A stretch of DNA of 64,000 nucleotides from Acanthornis magna (taxonomy: Eukaryota > Chordata > Aves > Passeriformes > Acanthizidae), in contig JAWUZG010000297.1 in assembly GCA_036785705.1 (NCBI GenBank), positions 620,001 to 684,000 of the forward strand, read 5' to 3'. Positions within the stretch are counted from its first letter, which is position 1; each line of letters begins with the position of its first letter. The notes under the pieces were generated by a model. That model was not told where the DNA came from. It worked only from the letters and a program-made list of their open reading frames with translations, and did no database searches. Made by a program: the position numbers and the translations under genes. Shown here one piece after another: positions 11,680 to 22,872 of the stretch.

Positions 11680-13016
11680 GTGGGAGATAGTTCCATTTAC
11701 TTTTACTGTATCTCTTAGAATCTTGTGTGTGTGTTAAAAAGTATTCATTTTTGTGGACTTACTGCCATGTAAATGGAAGTGATTGAATTCGGTGAATTTT
11801 AATGAATGAGCAGTTCCAATCAGGTCGTCAGAACTGAGAAAGCCAAATGGTTGCTTTGTGAATAAATACTTGATCTATTTTTCACAGTTGTGAAATTTCG
11901 GTACATCTGGGGGTTCTGCTCTCCTCTGGGAGAAAACAAAGCAACCGTGACAAAGAAAACAAAGCAACCATTTTCCCAACAGCAAATTTATCTGGCTGTT
12001 TCGTTTTTATGAGGTTAGAAGTTTTATTTTGACTTTACTGTTTTGTAGTTAAACAGGGAAGTCAAAACATCAGTAATGAGTTAGTGCCCTTGAGATTTCC
12101 ATTAAACAAGGAGCTGGAGGCAGGTTTACATGGGACTTCTTATTATGGCACTCTGCCTACTGACAGCTTGTGCACACTTTCAGAGGGGAGTATTGTGAAA
12201 TATGAGAGCTTCATTTATTGTGTTATTCTGTATTTCAGACTGTTGTTTGAAATGGAAATTGGTGGCAGGTTGCAAATCTATAAGCACTTCTACTTAATTG
12301 TTTTAATAAATTTTGCAGATTTCCTTGAATACATTGCATATACAATTGGATAATGAGTGAAAATATTAAATGGAAATATGAATATTGTTTCAACATACAT
12401 TGAAATCTCTCTTTTAGAGACGTATCAGAGCTACAGGTCAATTATCAAACATTTTGAAACATTTCTAGTCAATAGATCTTAACTTCTTTAAGCCTTGGTA
12501 CCTGCAAATCCTTAATAAAGATGGTAACTGCTAGAAGGATTAAGCCATTGCTGGATTTCTTCCAATGAAATTATCAATGTCAGGCAAGTTTTAAGGCATA
12601 CTGCAGCATTAGAATTTAAATCAGTTTTGATGTCACAGAACAAATGCAATATTACCTATTTCTCTTAAAGGACAGTATAATACTTCCATGCTTGTTTTAC
12701 TTTTTTCCTAATGATGCATCTCCCATCTCAGCTTTTTTGAGTGTTGCTGAGGTATGTTCTTCATTAACGCTCGTATTTCATCTTCCCTGTGCGTGCGATA
12801 GAAATAATTTTGCATTATTTTTGTTGAATCAATTTTCCTGTAGCTTTCATCCTGTTCTGTTTGTGGATGTGTGAACATTTATTGATGTTGCTAGAGATGA
12901 AATGTTACAAAATACCAGGGCTTAGTAATTAAGCCGCTGTACAGCAGTGGTTCTTAAATGCAAAAATACTGCTAGCGCTCCTCACAAACACCTTTTTATT
13001 TTTTTAATACCATAAG
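11680..13016 (+). other. Intron between exons 6 and 7
   Basis: About 1.3 kb of AT-rich intron. A short direct repeat of a GACAAAGAAAACAAAGCAACC-like phrase occurs near 11,935-11,970. No coding segment or mobile element is recognised. Confidence 0.4.
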
Positions 13017-13192
13017 AGGGACCGAGGAGGATTAAAGACCTTGCAGAAAAAATGGACTTCCTTTCTCAAGGCCAGACTGCTTTGTACCATCCCTGATAAG
13101 AATTTAATTTTCAATGTTATCAATGATGTTTTTATTCTCAGATCTCCAACTTTGAAGGAGCCAGTGATATATGGAGTCTTCACCCCACAACT
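13017..13192 (+). CDS. SEMA4D: SEMA4D exon 7 (Sema domain)
   Basis: The acceptor is TACCATAAG; the donor is GTAAGT directly after a split CTG codon. It begins in phase 0 with an arginine codon where family members usually have glycine. It then reads [19 protein letters not shown] and ends with FTPQ. It is 58 codons plus two bases, fully open. Confidence 0.85.
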
Positions 13193-13320
13193 GTAAGTGT
13201 GCTGTAGTCTTTTCCTGGTTAAGTACCTTTCATCTCAGCTGGTTACTACAAGAAAATAATAATTCTTCCTATGTTTTGTTGTGTTTTATTTTTTTTCCTA
13301 ATTTCTTCCTGTGCTTACAG

Positions 13321-13480
13321 GAATAATGTGGGGTTGTCAGCAGTGTGTGCGTACAATCTGTCTACTGTAGAAGAGGTTTTCTCAAAAGGAAAATACATGC
13401 AGAGTGGTAGAGTAGAACCATCTCATCATGTAAAGTAGGTACAATACTACAGGGAAATTCCTAATCCTCGGCCTGGTGCA
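13321..13480 (+). CDS. SEMA4D: SEMA4D exon 8 with premature TAG
   Basis: The acceptor is TGCTTACAG and the donor GTAAGT. It completes the split codon and reads [12 protein letters not shown], then [10 protein letters not shown], and ends with NPRPGA, all as in class 4 semaphorins. In the same frame, codon 13436-13438 is TAG where the family has tryptophan (TGG). One G-to-A change explains it. The stop lies inside the beta-propeller and would remove PSI, Ig, transmembrane and tail regions. Confidence 0.85.
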
Positions 13481-14271
13481 GTAAGTTTCTGTAATCTTGG
13501 ATCTGATGACTTCTTTTAATGCTCAGTAGTAAACAGACCAGGGAATACTGGTAACCTGCTAATGATTCATTTGTTTGCCCTCACCTGGTTGCTTCTTGTT
13601 GCAAAGGCTTTGTAGGAGAACGCTCAAGTGATGTGTTCTGAATTTTTTATTTGGGAATCAAAGTCTTTGGTTTTTTGGGGTTTTTTAATTTAGAATTAAG
13701 TTATTTGCTGGGTTTGTATTTTCATTATTTTGTTAATAATTTTCTCTTTGTGAAATAGAATTTAATATACACTAGCAACATCATAAACCTTTTAGTTCAG
13801 ATGAAAAGAAGGATAGCAATTATTGCGTTGTCTCAGTAGAACCAGCACATTTATCCGGTATAGTGCACTGCTCTGCAAAAGAAAACTTTCCTAGCACTGG
13901 GTCTCTTTCAGACTTTGCCTACTTCCTTACGTTCCTTACAGTTGTATTGTTGCTAGTGCTTAAAGAGGTGTTGGTTAAAAGTAGGGAAGATGCATGAGAG
14001 CACAGAGGGAATGTTTTTCTAGAATGTATTTTGGACCCAAACGAAAATGTAGTCCAAAGCTCAGGGATTAGTACATCCCAGAAGCCAAAGTGCAGTGAGA
14101 GTTGAGGATCTTCCTCGGTACAAAGAGTGTAGTGTGCAGGTGTGGTTACTGGCCAAAATAATGTGGAGAAGAAAATGCATACAACTGCTGTTAATTGTCT
14201 TTATTTTGTAGGAGTAAATGATACAATTTGGTTGTCTCTTATTTCCCGCCCCCTCTGTGTCCCCCTGCTAG
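13481..14271 (+). other. Intron between exons 8 and 9
   Basis: About 0.8 kb, AT-rich, with nothing recognisable apart from the splice signals at its ends. Confidence 0.5.
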
Positions 14272-14494
14272 TGTATAAACAATGAAGCCAGAGCATCAAA
14301 CTACATGAGTTCTCTGAATTTACCAGACAAAACATTGCTGTTTGTTAGACATCATCCGCTAATGGATGGCTCCATGACCCCAGTGGGAGACAGACCTCAG
14401 CTAGTAAAGCGAGATGTGAAGTGTACACAGATTGTAGTAGACAGAGTCAGAGCACTCAATGGCACCGTCTATGATGTTATGTTCATCGGTACAG
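14272..14494 (+). CDS. SEMA4D: SEMA4D exon 9 (Sema domain)
   Basis: The acceptor is CCTGCTAG and the donor GTGAGT. It starts in phase 0 with a cysteine codon and ends in phase 1. It contains [28 protein letters not shown] and [13 protein letters not shown], among the best-conserved parts of the protein. It is open throughout. Confidence 0.9.
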
Positions 14495-14917
14495 GTGAGT
14501 TCTGCAAAACACTTTTTTTCATGGTGCACTGATTGATTTGTTTTCTTAGACAAACTCTTGAGATTCCCATATTTACAGTGCTTTTACACCAGCTGGTGTT
14601 TTTGTTAAAATGTAAGGTGCACAGTAAGTGGACAGTCTTAGGTGATTTGAAAAAGTGTTGCAGGAAAAGAACTGCGAAGCTTCAATGAGTTGAGCAAAAC
14701 CACACAATATAATCCCCAACTGGTCATTCTGTGAACCAAATCGTTATTTCTTGCTCAGAGGTCCTGTTGATGGCAAGTGTAATGGTTGCCTTTGACACAG
14801 AATTATTCACCGGAACAGGAAGCAGATCATTGAGACAACTTACAGCAGTTGTGCAGGCTCTTTTCCTGCCTTTTTGTTTCAAGAATCTTACTTAAACATA
14901 TTGCTCTGTTGTTTCAG

Positions 14918-15033
14918 ATCGAGGAGCCCTGCACAAAGCTATCAGCTATGAAAATGGAATGCATATTATTGAAGAAACACAGCTTTTTCCAAATTTTGAA
15001 CCAGTCCAAACTCTCTTGCTTTCAGCCAAAACA
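14918..15033 (+). CDS. SEMA4D: SEMA4D exon 10 (Sema domain)
   Basis: The acceptor is GTTTCAG and the donor GTAAGT, entering in phase 1 and ending in phase 0. It reads [10 protein letters not shown], then [19 protein letters not shown], a typical late-propeller segment. It is open throughout. Confidence 0.9.
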
Positions 15034-18000
15034 GTAAGTGGTGTAAGCATCATGGCAGTCATCTCATTTTGTTCTTTCACAAAACTTCTTTGTGCCGCTT
15101 TGTGACCTTGTGACAAGAGGCGATCACTGTGCACAGAGCCAGAGTGTGCATTTGTAACTCACCACACTGCAGCAATCACGTATTGCCTGCTGCATTTTGG
15201 TACGTTTGGTAGGTGGCAAGTTTCTGAAGGTGCGTGAGCATGGGGGAGGGGCTGGGGGGGCACAGGTGTGCAGGTCTTCACTTCATTTCCATGTGCAGAA
15301 GCTGGAAATGGTGAGGTGTTTTAATAGACCATATTTCAGGTTAGGAGTAATGTAAAAAACCTGACCCTTTGTTGCTGCTGTAGATTTGTGCAGAAAACTG
15401 CCCAGGGCTAAGGAGTGGCGTGTGGTTCTGAGGAAACAGACCTAAGAAAAGAGAGCAGTCTTCTAGCACAGAGACTTGGAATTCTGTAGCTAGCTGATTG
15501 CTGCTGTCCCATATCTCGCAGGCTCCTCCCTGCTGGATGTGAGAGCAGTCACGTTGCTGCAGCTGTGGGTGAGGACCCCCGGTGAGGTCCTGTCCGCCCA
15601 GTCAGGCACCAGCTGCAGCTCCAGCTGGATGGCACAGGACCTGCTGCAGGCTCCAAACCTGGCAGCTGTCCTCCACCATTCATCAGTCACTCGGTTTAAT
15701 TCTGGAGTGGTTTTGTGACAGTAGGAGGATAATCACTGTGTGTAGTTTGTACACGAGTTAGGTCTCTGGCCCTAGTTCCTCAGACCTTCAGATCCCTGAA
15801 TGTGTCTGTCTATGCCTAAAGTCACTTGTAGCATCAGTGAGATTTTCTGGGCTTCATAAGGAATGATTGCCTCTTTTGAAGTATCTGGTGGTAATACCAA
15901 CATTCAGTAGCTACCTAGTGATCCATAAGTGCTCTGCAGCTTAGGGATTTAGGAACACTTTGAAACAGCTTTTATTTTTGTGTGATATTTAATAAAATTT
16001 TGCATGTCAGAGTGATCAGCTCAGTGGAACAGAGCTTTATGCCGTAATTTTTATGAGCTCATCTTGAATGTTTATTTATCCTTTCATGCTTACAATAGAA
16101 AGAAAGGGCAGAATGTGTTTTTGGTAGACAAACAAAAATCAGAATTAAAAACTTCTGTGCTTAGTGTTCCGTAAACATGTTTGTATTATTTTTATATGAT
16201 ACATCACACTGACAACTCACTTATATATGTGTGTGTGTATATATATATTATGTGTGTGTATTTATATGTATACAGAGACACACATCAAGTATTTGCGTAA
16301 TCTGCAAAGAAAGCTTGAAATTACTTGCTTTGACAGGAAGTTTCAGAATATGCCCTGTCATAGAAGATAGTGATAGATAGCTCTTCTCCGTCTTTTCACG
16401 GAGAAACTTCTCTCAGAGCTTAGAATTGAAATAAAACACCGCTTCCTGCATTGGCACTGTGGAGAGTAACAGTTTGTGTCTTCTGCAAGTGAAATTTTCC
16501 ATGTTGCAAATATAATTATTGACAGATAAAACTAAACCCTAAAACTGAACTAGTGCTGCCCAGTGCATTCCCATGAAAGCAGAGCTACTTTTCAGTGATG
16601 AGGAGTGGGAGGTTGGGTCAGGTGCCAGAGTCATGATAACTGTATAGTGACAGTACCAGCCAAGCAGGGATTCCTGCTGCTCCCCGCCCTGAAAACACAA
16701 GTTTCTGCCTCCACAGCCTGTGGCTACTGAAGTCCTTCACAGAGCTGGTGTTGTTTTATACATCATGGCATCCCATAGTAGTGGATTAACCACAGAAGGG
16801 TAATAATTACCCTAATGGTGGGTTTTAGACCTCTTTGGAGTCAAGAGTCCTTTCTGAGTGCATTTTTCAGTAGTCTCTAGGTTCTTCCCGTAGTATGTGG
16901 AGCATGGTGGGCACAATCTATAGCAGAGCCTATAGTAGATCCTCTTAACTCCTGCTTGACTGGAAGGCGTGTCTCGGGTTTTTTAATGGTTTGCTCAGCT
17001 CACTGCCCACTCCCTGAACTCTTGGATGTATTTCCATGTATTTCCATCTCCCATGAGCTGGGAAACATGCCGAGACGCTACAGCCCAAGCTCAGTATTTC
17101 ACCATTTCAGCATTATCCAGCAGGGCATAAGAGAGATGAGCAGTGCTCGGTGCACTGTGGAAATCTTCAAGCAGAATGGGAAGTTTTCCTAGGAAGTTGT
17201 ATGTCTCCAACACTATAGACTTCCTTCTGTGAGCACTGCAACATAGTCCAGCACTAATCTAAGTTAAATTTCAGAATGGAAGACTGCATTTGAATGGATG
17301 TTTGACTGTCTTTCAAACTGTATCTTCCAGCAGTGCCAGCAGATTCTTTTTTGATCCTGTTTTATCTTGCAGTTTCCAGTGTTGAGAGTTTCCTTGAAAG
17401 CTGTTTGCACACTTTATATGTGAGATGGATTCCAACTAATTTGTGCTTGGTCTTGCAGCTTCCTCTAGAGACTTCGTCGTGATCATTGCATTAAAGAGAC
17501 TGACATGTTCGGCGTTCTCATGGCAGAAGCTCCTTACATCCTTAGTTGAAAAAGCAGTGTTAGCGAGCCCCGAAACCTAAACTGAACCCTAAGATACTCT
17601 GTCATTTGTTTTCTTGAGGGTATTTATCATGTCAAGACCAAATATCTGCACCTGAGCATAGGATTTTTGAAGGATGTTTCTGTACTTTAAATCTCTTCTT
17701 GGGTGTCTGCTCATCACTTTGTGACCGTACTCATCGTGCTGGAGTCCAGCAGTCTTACTGCAGACAAGACCCGAGTCCATTTCTGTGCACTGAGATCTGT
17801 ATGGCTGCAGTACAGGAAAAGCCATTCCATGCTTGGATCCAGCTGATTTGCCTGACAACTGCAGTAGGGTGCTGATAAATCTGCTCAGGGTGAAGCCAGC
17901 CCACTGCTGAGGTGGGCTGTGCCATTCAGCTTTCTATGCAGGGTCTCCAAAGGAGTAGCGGGTCAGTCGCGGTGGTTTTGGGTTGCAGCACAGGGCCCTT

Positions 18001-18718
18001 TCTTGAGGCATTGCCTGATGATCTGTGAAGTCCCAGTGTACCTTTAGCCATCGTTTCCCCGAGCTCTAAAGCAGATGAGTGAAATCCAGCAGCTGCCTGC
18101 CTTTTATAATAAGGATGAGTGTGGTCTTTTCCTGCTGTGCCCAGAGTCAAACTTGTTTGGGATCCCCAGCAGCAGTGGTTGAACAGCCATTCTGATTAAT
18201 TCCCGTTCTCCTAGGTGCCTTGCCAGTGTTGTTTCCTTTGAACACTGCCAGTGTTCTTTCCTTAAGAAACATTGGACTCTTGTAAGGATGATGCTGCTGT
18301 GGCTGCAGAGACTGGCTGGCTGAAGAGCTGAAGGCACTAGGACTGTTTTGGGTTAACAGGGGCAGGTCCAGCACAGGCTTGCCTTGCCTCATAGAGGATT
18401 ATTGCATTCATATTTCTGGAAAAACTGTGATAGACATGGTTATTTTCATGTCATAAACTGTACCTGTTTCAGTTTTTCATTGTCTTTTTGCACTTTTCAG
18501 CATTGCTGTAATATTTTCAAGATAACTTTTTAGAAATAAAAGCTAATGAAATGCTTATTCTCTTCATGAGCCAGTTTTTACAAAAATGGCTGTATGTATG
18601 CAGCTCTTTAATAATATTTGAATTGTTCTGTGAATTGGGTTGTTTGGGTTTGAGAAAGTGATTGGCTTTGTTTGTTTGTTTGTGCTTTTTGTTTTTGTTT
18701 GTGCTTTGTTTCCTTTAG
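15034..18718 (+). other. Largest visible intron (exons 10-11)
   Basis: About 3.7 kb without a recognisable exon, RNA gene or defined mobile element. It contains a TG/TA dinucleotide tract near 16,221-16,275 and a T/G-rich stretch with repeated TTTG before the exon 11 acceptor. GC-richer patches near 15,500-15,700 and 17,900-18,350 have open frames without family resemblance. Confidence 0.45.
16221..16275. repeat. TG/TA dinucleotide microsatellite
   Basis: Alternating purine-pyrimidine tract of mixed TG and TA repeats, interrupted in the middle. It lies inside the intron between exons 10 and 11 and is likely length-polymorphic. Confidence 0.8.
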
Positions 18719-18891
18719 GGCAGAAGATGCCTCTTTGCTGGTACACATTCTGGTGTGGTGCAGTCTCCAGTGGCATTCTGTGACAAGTACATCACTTGTG
18801 TTGACTGTGTTTCAGCAGGGGATCCTTACTGTGCTTGGAAACCCCTTGAAGCTTCCTGCACTGATGTTTTTAAAGAAGGTGGAATGGAAAG
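18719..18891 (+). CDS. SEMA4D: SEMA4D exon 11 (end of Sema domain and PSI module)
   Basis: The acceptor is TCCTTTAG and the donor GTAATC. In the correct frame it reads [17 protein letters not shown] and then the cysteine-rich PSI module with CVDC, DPYCAW and a final cysteine. All PSI cysteines in this exon are present. A longer open frame on the same strand (18,672-18,908) is a different, meaningless frame. Confidence 0.85.
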
Positions 18892-19121
18892 GTAATCGTA
18901 TCCTTTGATTAGCTTGCAGTTACAATCAGTATTTAATCAGTCTTGCCCCTTACTGATAAATGGAATTTTAAAAACTGAATGTTTTCAAATACAGACTTAT
19001 TCCTATCCATATATGTCTGCTAGCGCTGTTCAAATAAGATGACTCTTAATTGAGTCCAAGGGGATGGGCAGACTTCAGGAAACAAGATTTGAAGTTGTAA
19101 TGGTTGGACATCCTTTTACAG

Positions 19122-19165
19122 GAACTGGATTCAAAACACAGGTGGAGATGCTTCTTCTTGTTCTG
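19122..19165 (+). CDS. SEMA4D: SEMA4D exon 12 (small PSI-Ig linker exon)
   Basis: A 44-nt exon (acceptor TTTTACAG, donor GTGAGT) completing the split arginine codon and reading NWIQNTGGDASSCS. The GDAS-C pattern matches the linker after the PSI module in SEMA4D. The phase fits both neighbours. Confidence 0.8.
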
Positions 19166-20573
19166 GTGAGTTAGTCTTTGAAGAGCTCTTTCATAAATGT
19201 CTAGGTGGAGTGGCAGAAGAGTTCTGTTTAGTCCAGCTTTGCTCTTGTGATTATCTCGACATTAATTTCTATTTTAATAGGTATGAGATTCTGCCTTGAA
19301 TATTTGAGAATCTGTACAAACTTGCATGTTGTCTTAAAAACTGTAGTGTATGGAATGAGAACTACTTGCTGTATGCGACCTGAATTCTGCCTTTATTACA
19401 AAGGCAACAGTATATATGCTTTTCAGCATGAGAAGTTGTCTCTTAGTTGTTTTCTCAGTCTTTCACAATTCCTCAATACATCTGTCAGGTTTGACAGCTT
19501 GTTATTCTTCTCAGGAGTGAGCAGGAAGTCTGCTCATCTGCTTCAGATCCTGTGCTGATCCATACCCTTCTGCATTCAGTCCTTCTGATTCTCATGGGAT
19601 TTCGGGGGCCCTTTCCCCTGCAACTCCACAAAAACTGCCTGTGTTTGTGTGCATTTCAGTGTGCAGTGCACGAGCCCCTGAAATGAATGGGGGCACTTCC
19701 ACAGCGACTCGTGAATGAAAGCAATACCAGAAGTACTTCTATTGCAGAGGCCTCTGTCTCTTTGATGCAGCATTTGACATTTCTGCTGCGAGCTTTAACA
19801 AGTGCTTGCTTATTGCTGCTAGATCAGATGAAACAATTCTGAAAAAACCTGGTTTTACCGTGAGAGGGGAGGGGGAACTCAGAACATGATACAGAGCAGC
19901 TAAAGTACCTTCCATAGTGCTTTAAGACAAGTAACCACAGGTCCTTTCTTTATAGTGTGTGCTGCTGCCACCAGATCCGGGTGATCATAAAGAGGAGTGG
20001 AGTTACAGGCGATTTGAGCTGCAGTGAAAAAAGCTCTTAAGAGTTTGATGTAATCGCTTTTTATTTCTAATCCAAGCAAAGCATGGACCGCCATGAGAGC
20101 TTTGCTTGTTACTTTTTTTGTTAACTTATGGGGTGGCATTGTGGGTGTGCCATAAGTGCAAATATCCTTTTTTTCAGAAGAGAGTTCCTAGTTCAGTTTC
20201 CTCTTGGATATTTTGTAGTTGCTGATTTACTTAAAGTGCACTAATTGGATAGAAAGTGAGACCAAGTACAGTGTCTTTTCCCAAACAGTGACTTCTCTCA
20301 GGTGCACCCTCAGTTGTGGATCAGTGAGGTCTTGCCTTTATCTAGAAGCGCAGGCTGTCTTAGAGTTGAGTGTCCTCTCTCTTAGTTTGTCATGATGTTT
20401 TACGTGCAGCTTGGTATTTCACTGAGATTCTTGCATGCTGTCCACTGGTCTTGTGAGGTGAATGCCATAATCTCCATGCTTCCAGTAAGACTGAAACACA
20501 GTCTGGTGAAGCTGTACATTGGAGCAAACTGGAATCATTGCTGATACTCTGCACGTTTATTTTGATGTTCCAG
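19166..20573 (+). other. Intron between exons 12 and 13
   Basis: About 1.4 kb. I searched it for the missing Ig-like domain coding sequence and found none. An antisense open frame at 19,900-20,139 (79 codons) has no recognised family. Confidence 0.5.
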
Positions 20574-21145
20574 ATAAAGTAAGAGAGAATCCCCTACAGC
20601 ATACATTCAAGCATGGGAGCACAGAAGGTGATAGCGATGCGCCAACAGTATCAGCTGTATCAGCCGAGGGGGTCCTGGAAAAGACAACGTTCCTCAAGTC
20701 AAACAATAACTTCCTGTTGATCTTCCTCTTCCTCTTCTTCTTCCTCTTCTTTTTCATTCTCTTTTTGTGCCTGCTCTCCTACAACTGTTACAAAGGCTAC
20801 TTGCCAGGGCAATGCTTGAAATTTCACTCCGTGCTGCTGCTTGGTAAGAAGAAAACAAAGTCATATTTTTCTGATTGTGAGAAAAGCATGAAAGAGATGC
20901 TGGTGGAGCAGGGCAGTGTCAGCCACCAGAGCGGGGAGCAGCCCAAGCTCGCGCACAGCCCCAGCTACGAGATGGAGCCTGACTGCAGGAACAGCCAGCG
21001 GCAGGCTGGGGACTCGCGGGCATCCTGCCAGGCCAAGGACAAGGCCTTCGACTCAAGTGTGAGCTCAAGGACGCTGACTCAGATGTGGAGGGGGGGAATG
21101 AAGGACCTCATCGTCCCTCTCAGTGGCGGAATTGAGCTGTGGTAG
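20574..21145 (+). CDS. SEMA4D: SEMA4D last exon: Ig vestige, transmembrane helix, tail
   Basis: The acceptor GATGTTCCAG and phase 1 agree with exon 12. The first codons (DKVRENPLQHTFKHGSTEG) match the start of the SEMA4D Ig-like region. The frame then passes at about 20,626-20,645 straight into stalk-like sequence (APTVSAVSAEG) with no Ig core and a much shortened stalk. A transmembrane helix rich in Leu and Phe is encoded at about 20,711-20,785, followed by YNCYKGYLPGQCLKF and GKKK. From about 21,053 the frame departs from the family: KCELKDADSDVE is found in another frame, implying one missing base. The frame used here stops at TAG 21143-21145. Confidence 0.8.
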
Positions 21146-21435
21146 TCCTGCTGGCTGTTTGAGCATGGAGAGCCTGGCTGTGACAGCTGAGCCGTAGCAG
21201 GGTTACATGCTCAAGCTGTAGAGCAAGCCCATTTTTGTTCAGATCTCAGCAGACGAGAGAAATGGTGTACTTGTCTGGAGACCAGAGCATCTTGTGTTGT
21301 ACTGTCTTTTTTCTGGGTTTTTTTTTCAAATGGCCAGTTTCAGATCACCGCTTGTTTATTCCCAATTTTCGCCCCTACTGAGCGCTTTGCTCTAGTGAAG
21401 CTACTTGCTTGTTCTTTGGCCATATTCTTCGATAG

Positions 21436-21441
21436 AATAAA
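21436..21441 (+). terminator. Proximal AATAAA polyadenylation signal
   Basis: Canonical hexamer about 290 nt after the stop codon, followed by T-rich sequence. It could produce a short 3' UTR isoform. Confidence 0.4.
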
Positions 21442-22405
21442 AGTAACTTTATAGTTCAGTTGGCTTTTAAAAGGACTTTGGTTTACGAATATTTTTAGTT
21501 GCCGTTACAAAAAGATCTACTTTCATTTTAATTCCAAATTGGAAATTGAGTTTAGTTTATCAGATTGGTAAATTACAGACTTTTGTCCAGATTGGGACGT
21601 TTTTTTCTTTGCTTCTAGTGACTGTTTTTAGTTTTATGTTTTGTGTTCTGGCACACTAGATCTCTTTAGTTGGTTAATTTTTTTAACTGCTCTTTAAGTA
21701 CCTTAGATTTTAAGGTATAATGGGGATAGCATTGCCTTGATTTGTGTAAGACTCAGGGATAATCTTGTTTAAAGGCTTTTTTCTTTGCTGCTTTTAATGG
21801 TAAAAAAAAAGCAGCACCACCGCCAGCCAGATGGACATAGGTCCCATTTTACTTTCTGTACACAACTGGACTTTTGAAGAATTAACTTCAACAATTCAGC
21901 TAGTGACTCGCTGGAATGGACTGTTAGGACACAGCCTGATGAGAAAACGTTGCTGATTTTTCTCTTTTTTTCGCATTCAGAAATAACTCAGCTTCTTTTT
22001 GTGACAAATACTTGCAGCCTCACCCTTTCTGGATGATACCTTCACTCTCCTATGCAACTGGAGACTGAAACGGAAGCTGCGTAAACAATCAGTCTTTTGA
22101 ACCATTTTTGTGAGGTGAAAGTGTGCATTTGTTCTCAGCCTGGTTCACAGCAGCACTGTTTGTCTGAAAAAGCATTTTGTGTGCAGTACAGTCCTGAAGA
22201 ATTGTTCCTCTCACTGCTTCTTTCTGTAAATATTGTTAGAAGTAGAATTCATCATTTTAACAGTAAATAGCAGTATGCCTGGGCCACTTTTCTGTGTTGA
22301 ACTTACATGCAAACATAATTTAGACCATCTTAGCGTAAACAGTTTATATTTTGTAAGATTCAGTTTGGTTTTATTTTTCTGTTTTTAATTATGTACGCGT
22401 AACAG

Positions 22406-22423
22406 AATAAATATTACAATAAA
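22406..22423 (+). terminator. Two distal AATAAA polyadenylation signals
   Basis: Hexamers at 22406-22411 and 22418-22423 with T/G-containing sequence after them. This pair is the best candidate for the main mRNA 3' end. Confidence 0.65.
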
Positions 22424-22440
22424 TTGTATTCTATCTTGGC

Positions 22441-22872
22441 TTTTATGAAATGTGACACAATGACACTCCTTTCCATTTGGGAAGCACTAATGTACCTTGT
22501 GGTTTCCTTTCGGGGCGGGGGGATGTAAAGACTTTGTAATTAATTTGGGGCAGCCTCTCAGCTTCACTTGAATGGCTTACAACCCAGGGTGGGGAGATGG
22601 AAAGGATGGGAGGAAAAAAAGGTGGGTGAAGGAGGAAAGTGCTCCTCTCTAGAGGCCTAGGGACACTTCATCTTACTGCCTTTCTAAATCTCATTTGTCT
22701 TTTTGCATTATTTCTTCATTGCGTGATGCATTTCTTGCAACATTTTTCCTTAGTTCCCTTTTACTTTCTTTTCTGTCCTCTTGTGTCACACAGCCTCATC
22801 TCCGATACCTTTCCCTCCTGCTGGTGCCTCCTTTTTTGTCCTGTGTGGGAAGTGACTCTCCTCCTTCCCCCC
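22441..22872. other. Intergenic spacer after SEMA4D
   Basis: No gene or named repeat seen. It has a G-rich stretch near 22,510 and T/C-rich sequence leading into the LTR. Confidence 0.5.

Larger units (their letters stand above)
4729..22440 (+). pseudogene. SEMA4D: SEMA4D (semaphorin-4D/CD100), multi-exon copy with disabling lesions
   Basis: Thirteen exons with GT-AG introns encode, in order, a Sema beta-propeller (exons 1-11), a PSI cysteine module (exon 11), a vestige of the Ig-like domain, a transmembrane helix and the cytoplasmic tail (exon 13). SEMA4D is a membrane or shed ligand for plexin-B receptors and CD72, acting in axon guidance, immune-cell contact and bone. The tail (YNCYKGYLP, QCLKF, GKKK) identifies SEMA4D among class 4 semaphorins. 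Lesions: exon 2 is 62 nt where a 63-nt exon is expected; exon 8 has TAG at 13436-13438; most of the Ig-like domain and stalk is missing from exon 13; the tail is frameshifted from about 21,053; an antisense LTR lies against exon 3. Introns are retained, so it is not a processed retrocopy. A living gene with assembly errors is possible but less likely, because the lesions are independent. The first coding exon is not in view. Confidence 0.72.
21146..22440 (+). other. SEMA4D: SEMA4D 3' untranslated region
   Basis: AT-rich sequence without coding potential between the last stop codon and tandem polyadenylation signals. Its length and T-rich character fit a vertebrate 3' UTR; the exact cleavage site cannot be seen. 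Confidence 0.65.

Noticed and set aside
18672..18908. Plus-strand frame overlapping exon 11
   Set aside because: It is the wrong frame; the exon's splice phase and the PSI cysteines fit a different one.
19900..20139. Antisense 79-codon frame in the last SEMA4D intron
   Set aside because: The peptide looks less random than most, but I recognise no family, and there is no promoter, splice context or second exon to support it.
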